Shown here: piece by piece, positions 1 to 7,800 of the stretch
Numbering within the stretch: the first letter of the stretch is position 1
How the letters are laid out: every line of letters starts with the position of its first letter
From: Rhizobium sp.
Lineage (GTDB): Bacteria; Pseudomonadota; Alphaproteobacteria; Rhizobiales; Rhizobiaceae
Assembly: GCA_003501385.1 (NCBI GenBank)
Contig: DNPN01000171.1
Location: 1 to 21,991, forward strand
Direction: 5' to 3'
Length of the DNA: 21,991 nucleotides
The notes under the pieces: model-generated
Told to the model about the DNA's origin: nothing
The model's input: only the letters and a program-made list of their open reading frames with translations
The model's database searches: none
Translations under genes and position numbers: made by a program

Positions 1-1
1 A

Positions 2-52
2 GATGCCGCAGTCGCGTCCGCCCAGACGGAAGAAAAGGCCACCGCCGAATGA
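2..52 (+). CDS. C-terminal end of an upstream phage protein (partial)
   Basis: An open frame enters from the left edge and ends at TGA 50-52, giving 16 visible residues that finish in EEKATAE. Its stop overlaps the next start as ATGA, the coupling seen through the rest of the array, so this is probably the tail of a real gene. In this gene order the upstream neighbour is often the major capsid or another head protein, but 16 residues cannot show which. Confidence 0.5.
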   Translation, partial: DAAVASAQTEEKATAE

Positions 53-336
53 AAACTGTGACCCTGACCAAAGATCTCCGGCCATGGCGCGCAGGGGATG
101 ACATTCATGTTGAGGACGATGTGGCGAAGTCGCTGATTGCGTCCAAAGAAGCCAAAAGCATGCGGCCATTCAGCCCTACTGGATACCAAACCCGCGAAAT
201 GTCGGCTGATGAGAATGCCGGCCGTCAAAACTACCGCATCAAGGCAGTAGAAAGCGGGTTTCGCGCGTTCTCGGCCAAGCTGGCTGTGTCACTGGCCGCG
301 CCATCATTGCCCAAGAAGCAAAAGGCAAAAGCCTGA
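49..336 (+). CDS. small head-module protein, function unknown
   Basis: This 95-residue soluble protein has no signal peptide or membrane segment. The N-terminal half (about residues 1-45, with LRPWRAGDD and VAKSLIASKEA) resembles small conserved proteins often encoded between the capsid gene and the head-tail connector of siphophages. The C-terminal half is Ala/Lys rich and ends in KKQKAKA. It overlaps the upstream stop by ATGA, and its own TGA overlaps the next ATG by one base, so it sits in a translationally coupled head-completion array. It may help head maturation or be a minor head protein; that is inferred from position only. Confidence 0.6.
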   Translation: MKTVTLTKDLRPWRAGDDIHVEDDVAKSLIASKEAKSMRPFSPTGYQTREMSADENAGRQNYRIKAVESGFRAFSAKLAVSLAAPSLPKKQKAKA

Positions 337-980
337 TGGCCTGCCGCTCTGCCACCACCATTGTCACGCCTGCATCCACCTATGTGCTGACAACGCTGGA
401 TGACGTAAAGGCGGAACTGTCGATCACCGGCACGGACAATGATGCTTTGCTTTTGCGCTATATCAGGGCATCGTCCAAGGCGATTGAGCAATATTGCAAC
501 CGTGTTTTTACGCTGGAAACCATCAAGGACGAATTTTGGCCAGATCGTGAGCCTTATGCGTACCAACTGGCCCCGGCAATTAGCAGCCTGCAACTCAGCC
601 GCTGGCCTGTTGTATCGGTCACCAGCGTCACAGAAAATGCATTGCCATTGGTGGAAAACACCACCTTTCGCGTCAATGCCGAGGTTGGCGCACTTTGGCG
701 GCTGGATGATCTGGCCTATCCGAATGTGTGGCGGTCATGGCCGATTGTTGCCATCTATCAGGGTGGCTATGACAAAATTCCGGAAGATGTGCAGGATGCT
801 GCAATTCGTCTGGTGAAGGCCCGCTATCTGGCGCGCGGCAGAGACCCATTCCTGAAATCGGAAGACATTCCCGGCGTTCGCTCGGTGCAATATTGGGTGG
901 CTACCGGCGACGACGCTGGCAACATGCCGCCTGATGTCGCCGACATCCTGTCTAATTACCGTCAGATCGTGAGCGTTTGA
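336..980 (+). CDS. head-tail connector (adaptor) protein
   Basis: This 214-residue protein looks like the phage head-tail connector family (HK97 gp6 / Phage_connect_1 type), which forms the ring between portal and neck. The typical N-terminal signature is visible at about residues 19-60: TTLDDVKAELSITG, then a helix with LLLRYIRASSKAIEQYCNR. The Tyr/Trp-rich middle and the C-terminal helix (about 150-175, IRLVKARYLARGRDP) also fit. It starts one base inside the previous stop (TGATG) and its stop overlaps the next ATG. Position just ahead of stopper, neck and tail-terminator genes supports the call. Confidence 0.8.
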   Translation: MACRSATTIVTPASTYVLTTLDDVKAELSITGTDNDALLLRYIRASSKAIEQYCNRVFTLETIKDEFWPDREPYAYQLAPAISSLQLSRWPVVSVTSVTENALPLVENTTFRVNAEVGALWRLDDLAYPNVWRSWPIVAIYQGGYDKIPEDVQDAAIRLVKARYLARGRDPFLKSEDIPGVRSVQYWVATGDDAGNMPPDVADILSNYRQIVSV

Positions 981-1360
981 TGACCGCTGAAATCGCCGCA
1001 TTGGATAATGCTCTGACTCGCGGTGAAAACGTCACCCTGCGCCGCACAGTCAAGCGGGCTGGCGCTGATGTTGTCGTCGATGTGGTTTGCCGCGCAGCTG
1101 TGCGGGTGGTTTCCGCTGATCAGATCTTGGGCACGATCACTCAGAACGATCTGAATGTGGTGATGTCGCCAACGCAGATCTTGGCGGCAGATTGGCCGGG
1201 GCAGAATGACAGCATCACCTCGGGCAATGTTGTTGATCAGCATGTTCCGAAATCGACCGACAAGATGATCGTGCAGGGCAAGGAACGGCAGGTGCGCAGC
1301 GCAAAGCCCATTTATGTCGGCGGCGTCTGGGTGCGTACTGATATGGTCGTGGCAGGTTGA
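980..1360 (+). CDS. probable head-closure (stopper) or head-tail joining protein
   Basis: The protein has 126 residues from ATG 980, which overlaps the previous TGA (978-980). A TTG at 977 would add one residue but the overlapping ATG is preferred. The chain is mostly short beta stretches: TLRRTVKRAGADVVVDVVCRA, a central NDLNVVMSPTQI, and a C-terminal VGGVWVRTDMVVAG. It has no membrane segment and a small soluble fold. Its place directly after the connector is where siphophages encode the head-closure or stopper protein, and the beta-rich look agrees. The function is inferred from order rather than from a recognised motif. Confidence 0.55.
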   Translation: MTAEIAALDNALTRGENVTLRRTVKRAGADVVVDVVCRAAVRVVSADQILGTITQNDLNVVMSPTQILAADWPGQNDSITSGNVVDQHVPKSTDKMIVQGKERQVRSAKPIYVGGVWVRTDMVVAG

Positions 1361-1372
1361 GATAGGTGAATT

Positions 1373-1615
1373 ATGAAAGTTTTCATTGAAGCGAATGGAC
1401 AGGTGCGTGGCACAACCGTCAAGGATGAACATGGTAACGGAATTCTGGGTGTCTCTGGGGTAGAGTTTGCCCACCATGTCGGAGATATGCCTGCAGCAAG
1501 GCTTACAATCATCCTTCCGGTTGTTTCCATTGAGTGCGAGGCTAAAGCTTATGGCCCTGATGGAAGAGAAATAATAAAGATTATGTATGCTGATGGCACA
1601 GAGACTGAATACTGA
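1373..1615 (+). CDS. small phage protein of unknown function
   Basis: This 80-residue protein begins at ATG 1373, a few bases after an AGG-containing ribosome-binding site. It reads as a compact beta protein: KVFIEANGQVRGTTVKDEHG, then a hydrophobic stretch ending TIILPVVSIECEAKAYGPDG. Small proteins of this style (a DGQG.GT.VxD start and a VxVEGEA-like strand) recur between head-tail and tail genes of alphaproteobacterial phages, but I know no function. The coding sequence is more AT-rich near its 3' end than its neighbours and breaks the otherwise overlapping gene chain with a 12-bp gap on the left, so it may be a later addition. Confidence 0.6.
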   Translation: MKVFIEANGQVRGTTVKDEHGNGILGVSGVEFAHHVGDMPAARLTIILPVVSIECEAKAYGPDGREIIKIMYADGTETEY

Positions 1616-2310
1616 TGGCCAGCAAGATGCAATTCTTTGAGCGGGATTTGAAGCTGGCGACGGCTGGTCTTGAACCCGGTGCCATCAATGCGGCGCTGGC
1701 GGCATTTGCGAAGAAGGAATTGCAGCGCGTTATTTCATCGGGGCAGGCGTCCACGACCTATGAACGTTATGTCAATGGCAGGTCTGGTGCTGCGGAAGAG
1801 ACCGTTAAGGCACCCGGCCCAATCGTCTACCAGTTTGTGAACTGGCCTTTGCTGATCCGCGATGCAATCTCTGAGTTGAAAACGCGGGTGCCGGTCAAGT
1901 CCGGGCGTTATGCAGGCGGTTTCATGGTTATCGCCAATCAGGCCGTTGTGCGCAATTATGCTGCCATCCCGGTCAATGCTGAGGTGATCATCATCAACGT
2001 ACGCCCCTACACCCGAAAAATGGAAAGCGGCGCGAACAAGACCGGCAAACGGCATTTCGAAGCAACGAAGAACGCTTTGGCTTCCCGATTTCGTGGCGTC
2101 TTCGATGTGGATTTTCGCTATTTGTCGGTTTCGGGTGGCCTTCAAAATGGTGTGCCGTACATCCTGAAAGTCGGTGCCCGTGCGCGAAAAGCGGCACAAA
2201 ACAATAGATCAAGTGCTTTCCGTGCTGGCCGGGAAGCGCTTTCGGTTCGCAAAGACCGGCAGGCTGGAATGCCGATCACCTATCCAGCCCTGATCATCAA
2301 CGCGGTGTAA
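1615..2310 (+). CDS. neck / tail-completion protein, HK97 gp10-like
   Basis: This is a 231-residue soluble protein. Residues about 84-135 carry the pattern of the HK97 gp10 family: an amphipathic helix (LIRDAISELKTRVPVKSGRY) leading to a strand, then a PYTRKMESGA motif resembling the Y-x-x-x-hE-x-G strand of that family. The family sits at the head-tail interface and helps tail joining. The ORF starts inside the preceding stop (TGATG at 1613-1617) and lies directly before the tail terminator, as expected. It is longer than the usual 110-150 residues, with an extra N-terminal helix region and a basic C-terminus. Confidence 0.6.
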   Translation: MASKMQFFERDLKLATAGLEPGAINAALAAFAKKELQRVISSGQASTTYERYVNGRSGAAEETVKAPGPIVYQFVNWPLLIRDAISELKTRVPVKSGRYAGGFMVIANQAVVRNYAAIPVNAEVIIINVRPYTRKMESGANKTGKRHFEATKNALASRFRGVFDVDFRYLSVSGGLQNGVPYILKVGARARKAAQNNRSSAFRAGREALSVRKDRQAGMPITYPALIINAV

Positions 2311-2313
2311 TCC

Positions 2314-2754
2314 ATGGCCAGCCCTGAAGTCTTCGAAGCATTCCAGTCCACCCTGAATGCGGGCTGGACCACGACCGGAATCGTCTATGAAAACGATTTT
2401 GACCAAAATTACACGGAAGCGGGCCTGCCGTTTGTTTATGTCGAGGTCTACGGCGATACGCTCAATCAGGAAACGGTTGGTGCGCCGGGCCAGAACATGT
2501 GGCGTGAAGAGGGCGCGGCCTATCTGCACGTCATGGTCAAATCCGGTACCGGCAGCGCCGAGGCGCGCAGCTGGGCCAAGCAATTGCTGGCGCTGTTTCG
2601 TGAGCAATCCATTGTGGTCAACGCCACCACGGGCGAGACCTTGCATATGCCGCAGATGAGCATTGGTGCCGGTGAACCGGGCAAGGATTTCCCGGAATAT
2701 TGGGCCATGACGGTGACAATCACATGGTACCGCCGCGACATTACCGGCACCTAA
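2314..2754 (+). CDS. tail terminator protein
   Basis: The 146-residue protein resembles phage tail terminators (lambda gpU-like or DUF4128-type), which cap the tail tube and set the joint to the head. Visible features are an N-terminal helix (EVFEAFQSTLNAGW), the segment GLPFVYVEVYGD, a strand EEGAAYLHVMVKSGTG followed by the long helix ARSWAKQLLALFR, and the C-terminal strand WAMTVTITWYRRD. This alternating layout is characteristic. It follows the neck gene by 3 bp and precedes the tail tube gene, the standard order. Confidence 0.75.
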   Translation: MASPEVFEAFQSTLNAGWTTTGIVYENDFDQNYTEAGLPFVYVEVYGDTLNQETVGAPGQNMWREEGAAYLHVMVKSGTGSAEARSWAKQLLALFREQSIVVNATTGETLHMPQMSIGAGEPGKDFPEYWAMTVTITWYRRDITGT

Positions 2755-2778
2755 AACAGATCCGACACAGAACCCACA

Positions 2779-2793
2779 GGCGCATTGTGCGCC
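2779..2793 (+). other. small hairpin in the leader of the tail tube gene
   Basis: GGCGCA (2779-2784) and TGCGCC (2788-2793) form a perfect six-pair stem with a TTG loop in the 72-bp gap between tail terminator and tail tube genes. No T-tract follows, so a simple terminator is unlikely. It could stabilise or mark the 5' end of the abundant tail tube message. The role is inferred. Confidence 0.3.
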
Positions 2794-2826
2794 CGCTCAA
2801 AAACCCACGCATAGAAGGATCCTCTT

Positions 2827-3756
2827 ATGACCGTAGCTGACGGCAGTCAGGTCCGTCTTGCCGATGTGTCGGAAGCGACCATTGGCACGACGCCCGCCAC
2901 CCCAACATTTCAGGTCATGCGCTATGTGACCTCTGATGTGAAATTGTCCAAGCAGACCGATGTCCCCAACGAAGTGCGGGCAGACCGCAACGTCAGCACC
3001 ATCACCGATGTTGGTCGCTCTGTCACCGGCAACATCAATACACTGTTGAGTTACGGCACATTTGATACATGGCTGGAGCGCCTGCTGTGCTCAACATGGA
3101 GCACAAACGTGCTCAAAAACGGCATCACGCCGAAAACTGGCACACTGGAACAGTTTTTCGAGCAGGGCGCGACGGACACTTATATCCGCTATCAGGGTGT
3201 CCGCTGGAACACGCTCGATCTCAGTTTGACGGCGCGTAAATCGGTCGAGGCCAATTGGGGCATCATGGGCATTCGTAGCCCCACGCCCACATCGGCCATC
3301 ATCACAGGGGCCACTTATACCGACCCGACAACGTCTTCGGTTTTCAATGCCGGGCTCAATGTCGCCTCGTTGGCGCTGACTGGTGTTACCAATTCGCCAA
3401 AGATGCAAAAACTGACTATGCGCATCAACAACAACATTTACCAGAATGATGTTGTTGGTTCTTATGAGCCTTACGGCCATGGTCTTAGCCGGTTTGAAGT
3501 CACAGGCACCATGACCACCTATTTCGAGAACCTTGACACCTATCAGGCCATCCTTGACCATTCTGATGTCTCGCTGGCTTTCACCCTGCTGGATGCGGAC
3601 GCGAAATCCTACGCCTTCAGCCTGCCAAAGGTGAAGTTGTTGGATGGTGGTCCAACGGGTGTTGGCAACGGTCAGCCTGTTCTTCTCGATGTGCCATTCC
3701 AGGCCTATTACGATGCCACATCGATAGCCTCGCTATCGATCACGCGGAGCGGCTGA
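2827..3756 (+). CDS. major tail (tube) protein
   Basis: This 309-residue protein forms the stacked hexameric rings of the siphophage tail. The N-terminus (ADGSQVRLADVSEATIGTTPATP, spread over residues 4-26), then MRYVTSDVKLSK and EVRADRNVSTITDVGRSV, is characteristic of the Phage_tube_2 type of tail tube proteins. The rest is beta-rich with a repeated architecture (about 30-155 and 165-309), as expected for a two-domain tube subunit. A strong ribosome-binding site (AGAAGGAT at about 2812-2819) precedes the ATG, and the gene has its own 72-bp leader, consistent with high expression. It precedes the assembly chaperones. Confidence 0.85.
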   Translation: MTVADGSQVRLADVSEATIGTTPATPTFQVMRYVTSDVKLSKQTDVPNEVRADRNVSTITDVGRSVTGNINTLLSYGTFDTWLERLLCSTWSTNVLKNGITPKTGTLEQFFEQGATDTYIRYQGVRWNTLDLSLTARKSVEANWGIMGIRSPTPTSAIITGATYTDPTTSSVFNAGLNVASLALTGVTNSPKMQKLTMRINNNIYQNDVVGSYEPYGHGLSRFEVTGTMTTYFENLDTYQAILDHSDVSLAFTLLDADAKSYAFSLPKVKLLDGGPTGVGNGQPVLLDVPFQAYYDATSIASLSITRSG

Positions 3757-3757
3757 C

Positions 3758-3976
3758 ATGGTTGATGAGGTCGAATCTCATGAAGCTGCGTCCGCCGCGA
3801 CTTCCACAACCTTCGTACCAAGCATTTCCTTCCGGGGCTACCCGGATGGCATCACGGAAGTGCATTTTTCGGCAGGCGTGGAAAGCGCGCCTGTTTCGCC
3901 AGAATTTGCCGCGCTGATGCGGGCAAAAGGCTTGGTGTCCGACAGCAAAACCACCAACGAGGCTGCGGCAAGCTGA
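3758..3976 (+). CDS. small tail-module protein, function unknown
   Basis: This 72-residue acidic soluble protein starts one base after the tail tube stop, with GGAG upstream. The centre (PSISFRGYPDGITEVHFSAG) is strand-like and both ends are Ala/Ser rich. I do not recognise a family. Position between tail tube and chaperones suggests a minor tail or tube-associated protein. It is followed by a GC-rich hairpin at 3996-4021. Confidence 0.55.
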   Translation: MVDEVESHEAASAATSTTFVPSISFRGYPDGITEVHFSAGVESAPVSPEFAALMRAKGLVSDSKTTNEAAAS

Positions 3977-3995
3977 GGCTTTCGCAGTAAACGGG

Positions 3996-4021
3996 CGGCG
4001 GGTGTTGTCGGGCACCCGCCG
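3996..4021 (+). terminator. GC-rich stem-loop between tail tube operon part and chaperones
   Basis: CGGCGGGTG (3996-4004) pairs perfectly with CACCCGCCG (4013-4021), an eight-base loop between. There is no downstream T-run (TCTATCCTTCC follows), so it is not a textbook intrinsic terminator. Its place just after the very highly needed tail tube gene suggests partial termination or mRNA end protection, lowering expression of chaperone and tape-measure genes. The structure is seen; the function is inferred. Confidence 0.45.
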
Positions 4022-4044
4022 TCTATCCTTCCGACAGAGGAACC

Positions 4045-4470
4045 ATGAACATGGCCATTAAACTTGAATCTCTGAAAGCTGATCTGGACCGAGAAACCAA
4101 GGGCGATTGGGTGGATCACCCCGATATTCCGGGCCTTCGCTTGAAAGTGTCATCGCTATTCAAGCCAGAATATACCACAGCCCGCGAAATGGCTTACAAG
4201 CGTCTCTCGGCTATTTACAAGGGCGATTCCATCCCTCAGCTAGTGTTGAGCACAGAACTTGGTGGGCTGTATGCCAAGTATATTCTGCATGATTGGGAAG
4301 GGCTGGATGTGCCTTATTCCGAAGCGACGGCGGAAAAGTACCTGACTGATCCCGCATACAGGCTGCTGGTCTCCGCAGTAGAATGGTGTGCGGGCAAACT
4401 CGCCGAGATCCGGGTTGAATATGTGGAGCAAGACGCAAAAAACTCCGGAAAGCCTTCCGCTGGCGCATGA
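4045..4470 (+). CDS. tail assembly chaperone, upstream frame (gpG-like)
   Basis: This 141-residue soluble protein lies between tail tube and tape measure, the position of lambda G. It is helical and acidic with a conserved-looking start (HPDIPGLRLKVSSLFKPEY). Two in-frame ATGs (4045 and 4051) follow an AGAGGA site at 4036-4041; spacing slightly favours 4051. Near the 3' end the message carries A_AAA_AAC in the correct register (4437-4443), so some ribosomes should shift -1 and make a longer product joined to the next frame. Chaperones of this type bind the tape measure and recruit tube subunits. The pair order, size and slippery site make this call firm. Confidence 0.85.
   Translation: MNMAIKLESLKADLDRETKGDWVDHPDIPGLRLKVSSLFKPEYTTAREMAYKRLSAIYKGDSIPQLVLSTELGGLYAKYILHDWEGLDVPYSEATAEKYLTDPAYRLLVSAVEWCAGKLAEIRVEYVEQDAKNSGKPSAGA
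4437..4459 (+). promoter_or_regulatory. programmed -1 frameshift site, A_AAA_AAC plus hairpin
   Basis: In the frame starting at 4045 the codons are GCA AAA AAC (4435-4443), so the heptamer A AAA AAC is in the exact X_XXY_YYZ register used for -1 slippage. After the shift the frame reads from 4443 with no stop until 4847. A short stem, CGGAA (4446-4450) with TTCCG (4455-4459), lies two bases downstream and could stimulate the shift, although the spacer is shorter than usual. The predicted fusion joins residues 1-133 of the first frame to 134 residues of the second, 267 in total. Confidence 0.85.
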
Positions 4471-4847
4471 AGCGTGCGGGGGCAACCCAGAAAGAACGTG
4501 AGTTTCAGGACTGGTTGGCAGAACTGGCCCTGGAATACCCCGATGAAAAATGGCTTCAGCCTCAACAGGATGATGTCATCGATTTTCAGATTGAGCCTTG
4601 GCACAATCTGTACTTTCGGGCCTTTGATGATCTGCAATATGACCGCTTCTTTGGTGCCATGGGCGGCGAGGGGCCTATTACCTATCTGGCCCTTAGCCAA
4701 TGGGCTCGTGACCACGCCGTGTTTGGCGAGGATTTCCATGAGTTCAAGATTTTCATGAATGCCATTGATGGCGAATGGCTCCAAATGCAGCGGGAACGGG
4801 CGGATGCCGCCCGCAATAAAAAAAAGCGCCGCGAAGAGCTGGCATAA
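4467..4847 (+). CDS. tail assembly chaperone, downstream frame (T-like part of gpGT)
   Basis: The frame is open for 126 residues from ATG 4467, which overlaps the previous TGA, but it is open further back to 4443 where the -1 frameshift would enter it. It is probably made mainly as the C-terminal half of the frameshift fusion (join of 4045-4443 and 4443-4847), as in lambda gpGT. The protein is helical and acidic with aromatic residues in the middle (HNLYFRAFDDLQYDRFFGAM) and a basic coiled C-terminus (ERADAARNKKKRREELA) that could contact the tape measure. Independent initiation at 4467 is possible; no strong ribosome-binding site precedes it. Confidence 0.75.
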   Translation: MKRAGATQKEREFQDWLAELALEYPDEKWLQPQQDDVIDFQIEPWHNLYFRAFDDLQYDRFFGAMGGEGPITYLALSQWARDHAVFGEDFHEFKIFMNAIDGEWLQMQRERADAARNKKKRREELA

Positions 4848-4868
4848 CCACCTTATAGGATATGACGA

Positions 4869-7800
4869 ATGACTGTTGAGATCAACACGCTGCGCGTGGT
4901 GTCAGAAATGGACTCGTCCTCCTATGAGGCGGGTGCGCGCCAGAAGGCTGCGGCGGATGATGTCATGGTGGCGTCTGCCCAGAAGGCTGGGCAGGCGTTC
5001 ACACAGCTCGATCAGAAGATCAGCAACAGTGCCAACGCGACAGAACGTCTGAAACGCACCTATGTTGATGGTTATGCCAGTGCGCAGCGGTTCAATCAGG
5101 CAATCGATAATCTGAGCCGTAGTATCGAGCGTGGCAACATCTCGCTGGAAGATGCATCCGGTGTGCTGGATGGCATCTACCGCAAGCATAATATGGTGGC
5201 CGACAGTTCACGCTTTGCCGCAAAGGGGCAGCTTGAATTTGCGACTGCTGTTGATCAACTCAACGCAAAACTGATTGCGCAGCAGAATATCAAGCCTGCA
5301 AACCAGAACCTGAATCTATCCGGGCGGATCAACCAGTCTCTCAATGTCCAGAGCGATTTTGGTGGTGCCAGTCGTTCGGCGGATATTGCCGCGTATGCGT
5401 CTGAAATGGATAAGCTTCAGGCGAAATTTGACCCTCTTTTTGCAGCATCGCAGCGATATGTCGGCGCGCTGAATGAGATCAATAATGCAGAACGTGTTGG
5501 CGCTATTTCTGCATCAATCGCAACGCAACAAAGGCTCAAAGAGGCAGACGCCTACCGTGTCTTAAAAAACGAGATACTGCAGGCGAACCAAAGCATGAGT
5601 TTGGCTGGACGGGTCAATCAGTCACTCAACGTTAGAAGCGATTTTGGTGGTGCCAGCCGGTCAGAAGATATTGCCGCTTATGGATCTGAACTCGATAAAT
5701 TGCGGGCAAAATACAACCCTATGTTTGGGGTAATTCGCGAATATAAGACCGAATTGGAAGATATTCGGAAAGCGCAGAAGGTTGGTGCAATTGGGGCTGA
5801 TGAGATGGCGGCTGCAACCAGCCGTTTGCGACAATCAACGCTTGGAAGCATAGCAGCTCTTAAAGGCCAAAAACAGGGCATGTCAGATGGTCGGCAATCA
5901 TTCGCCGCGACGAATATTGCCTATCAGGCACAGGATGTGATTACACAGGCGGCGATGGGTGGCGCATCGCCAGCTATGATCGCCTTGCAGCAAGGCCCAC
6001 AGGCTGCCATGTCGTTTCAGGGCATGTCGGCCCGGCAGGCAATATCTGCTATTGGCGGTGCGGCCGCATCAATTGTTAGCCCGATTTCGCTGGCGACAAT
6101 TGCGATTACAGGTTTGCTTGCTGCGGGCATTGGTTATTTTTCCCGAATTTCATTTGGGGCCAAAAGCGCTGATGAAGTGTTGAAAGAGCACCAGCTTGCA
6201 ATCCAAAAAATCAAGGAAACTTACGATGCGGCTTCGAAATCGCGAGATCAATTTGGCCAGCGTGCACAGACAGAATTGCGATATCTCTCCAATACCGATC
6301 AAACCCAGTTGCAAAAGTCACTTGAGCAAAGCCTGAAAGCGTCCAGCTTGAAATTGACGCCAGCAATTGACCTTAGCCAATACGACTATGCTGGCGCTGA
6401 TATTGCTGGAACGCAAGAACAGCAGTTCAAAGACAAATATGGAGCCTATTCGCAAGCTGTCTTTGAGTTTTCTCAGAGCGCAAAAGTTGGTGCTGGTGAT
6501 GTCGCTGCATTCCGTGAGGAAATCCAGCGGATTGCCAACATAGATCCATCGAACAGGGTTCTTCAGGAAAACGCTAAATCAATTCTGGATATTACCAACA
6601 ACGCATCTGAGGCTGCAAAGGCTTTGGAAGAGTTGACGCAAAAACAGCGTGAATATGAAATCACGTTTTCAAGAACACAAGCTGCCGCCAATATGCAGAA
6701 ATACAATTCTGAAAATGGCGAAAAAATGCGTGATATGCAGCGCCAGCAAAATGCTACGCTCATCGGTATCGGTGCCCGGTCTCCGCAGCAGCTTGAAAGA
6801 GCGGCCCGCGCGCGGGAAGAGGCCAAGGCGGTTGACCCAACGGAAAGCCCGCAGACTCGTCAGTTCCGCATTGATAGCGCCGGTATGATTGCTCGGCGTC
6901 AGGCTGAGCAGCAGCTTACGCAATCGCAGAATGAGCGGGTGCGGTCGTTGAATGCCTCAGTTGACGCGCAGAAAAACGAACTTTCTCTGATTGGGAAAAC
7001 AGGTGGCGAACTGGCCTCGCTCCAGATGCAATATCAGCTGATCGCATCTTTGCGCGAAAACGCTGCGCGCACTGGTGCAAAGGTCGATGAGGAAGAAATT
7101 GCATATATCAAGCAAAGGGCTGATGAGGCTGGTCGCTATGTCGATCAAATCAACAAAGCCAAGTTTCAGGACGATCTGTCGTTCCAGCAGCGCCAGCTTG
7201 GGCGCAATGCCGGTGATCAGCAGATTGCCACGCAATTGCGCGGCGCTGGCCTGCCGGAAGATCTGAAAAGCGGCGAGGCCAACCAGTTGCGCAGCATGGC
7301 ACAACAGCAGGCGGCGAAAGCGCAGCTCAATTCGTTCTATTCGGATTTTGTCAGCAGCTTGCGCAACAATGGTGGTGATGCTGGTAAGGCCTTTGGTGAT
7401 GCCTTCAAAAATACCTTGTTGAACTCTGCCACCAAAATGGGCGAGCAGGCCATGGACAAAATCTTTGGCTGGTTAGTCAGTGGCTTGCAGTCACAGGGTG
7501 GAAGTCAGGCGGGTGGTGTTGGCGGGCTGGTGAGTAAGGGCCTTGGCTTCACGGGTGGTGTTGCCAGCCAATCATTCGGAGGTGCCGCCAACGATAACCG
7601 CTCTATGACCGGATCGATGTCGCAATATGCGGCTGCCACCAAGGATATTGAAAGCAGCGGTAATTATTCGGCACTTGGCCCGGTCACGAAGAACGGTGAT
7701 CGAGCCTATGGTGCCTATCAGGTCATGGGCTCCAATATACCGAGTTGGACAAAGCAGGCCGTTGGCCAATCCATGACGGCGGAAGAATTCCTGAAAAATC

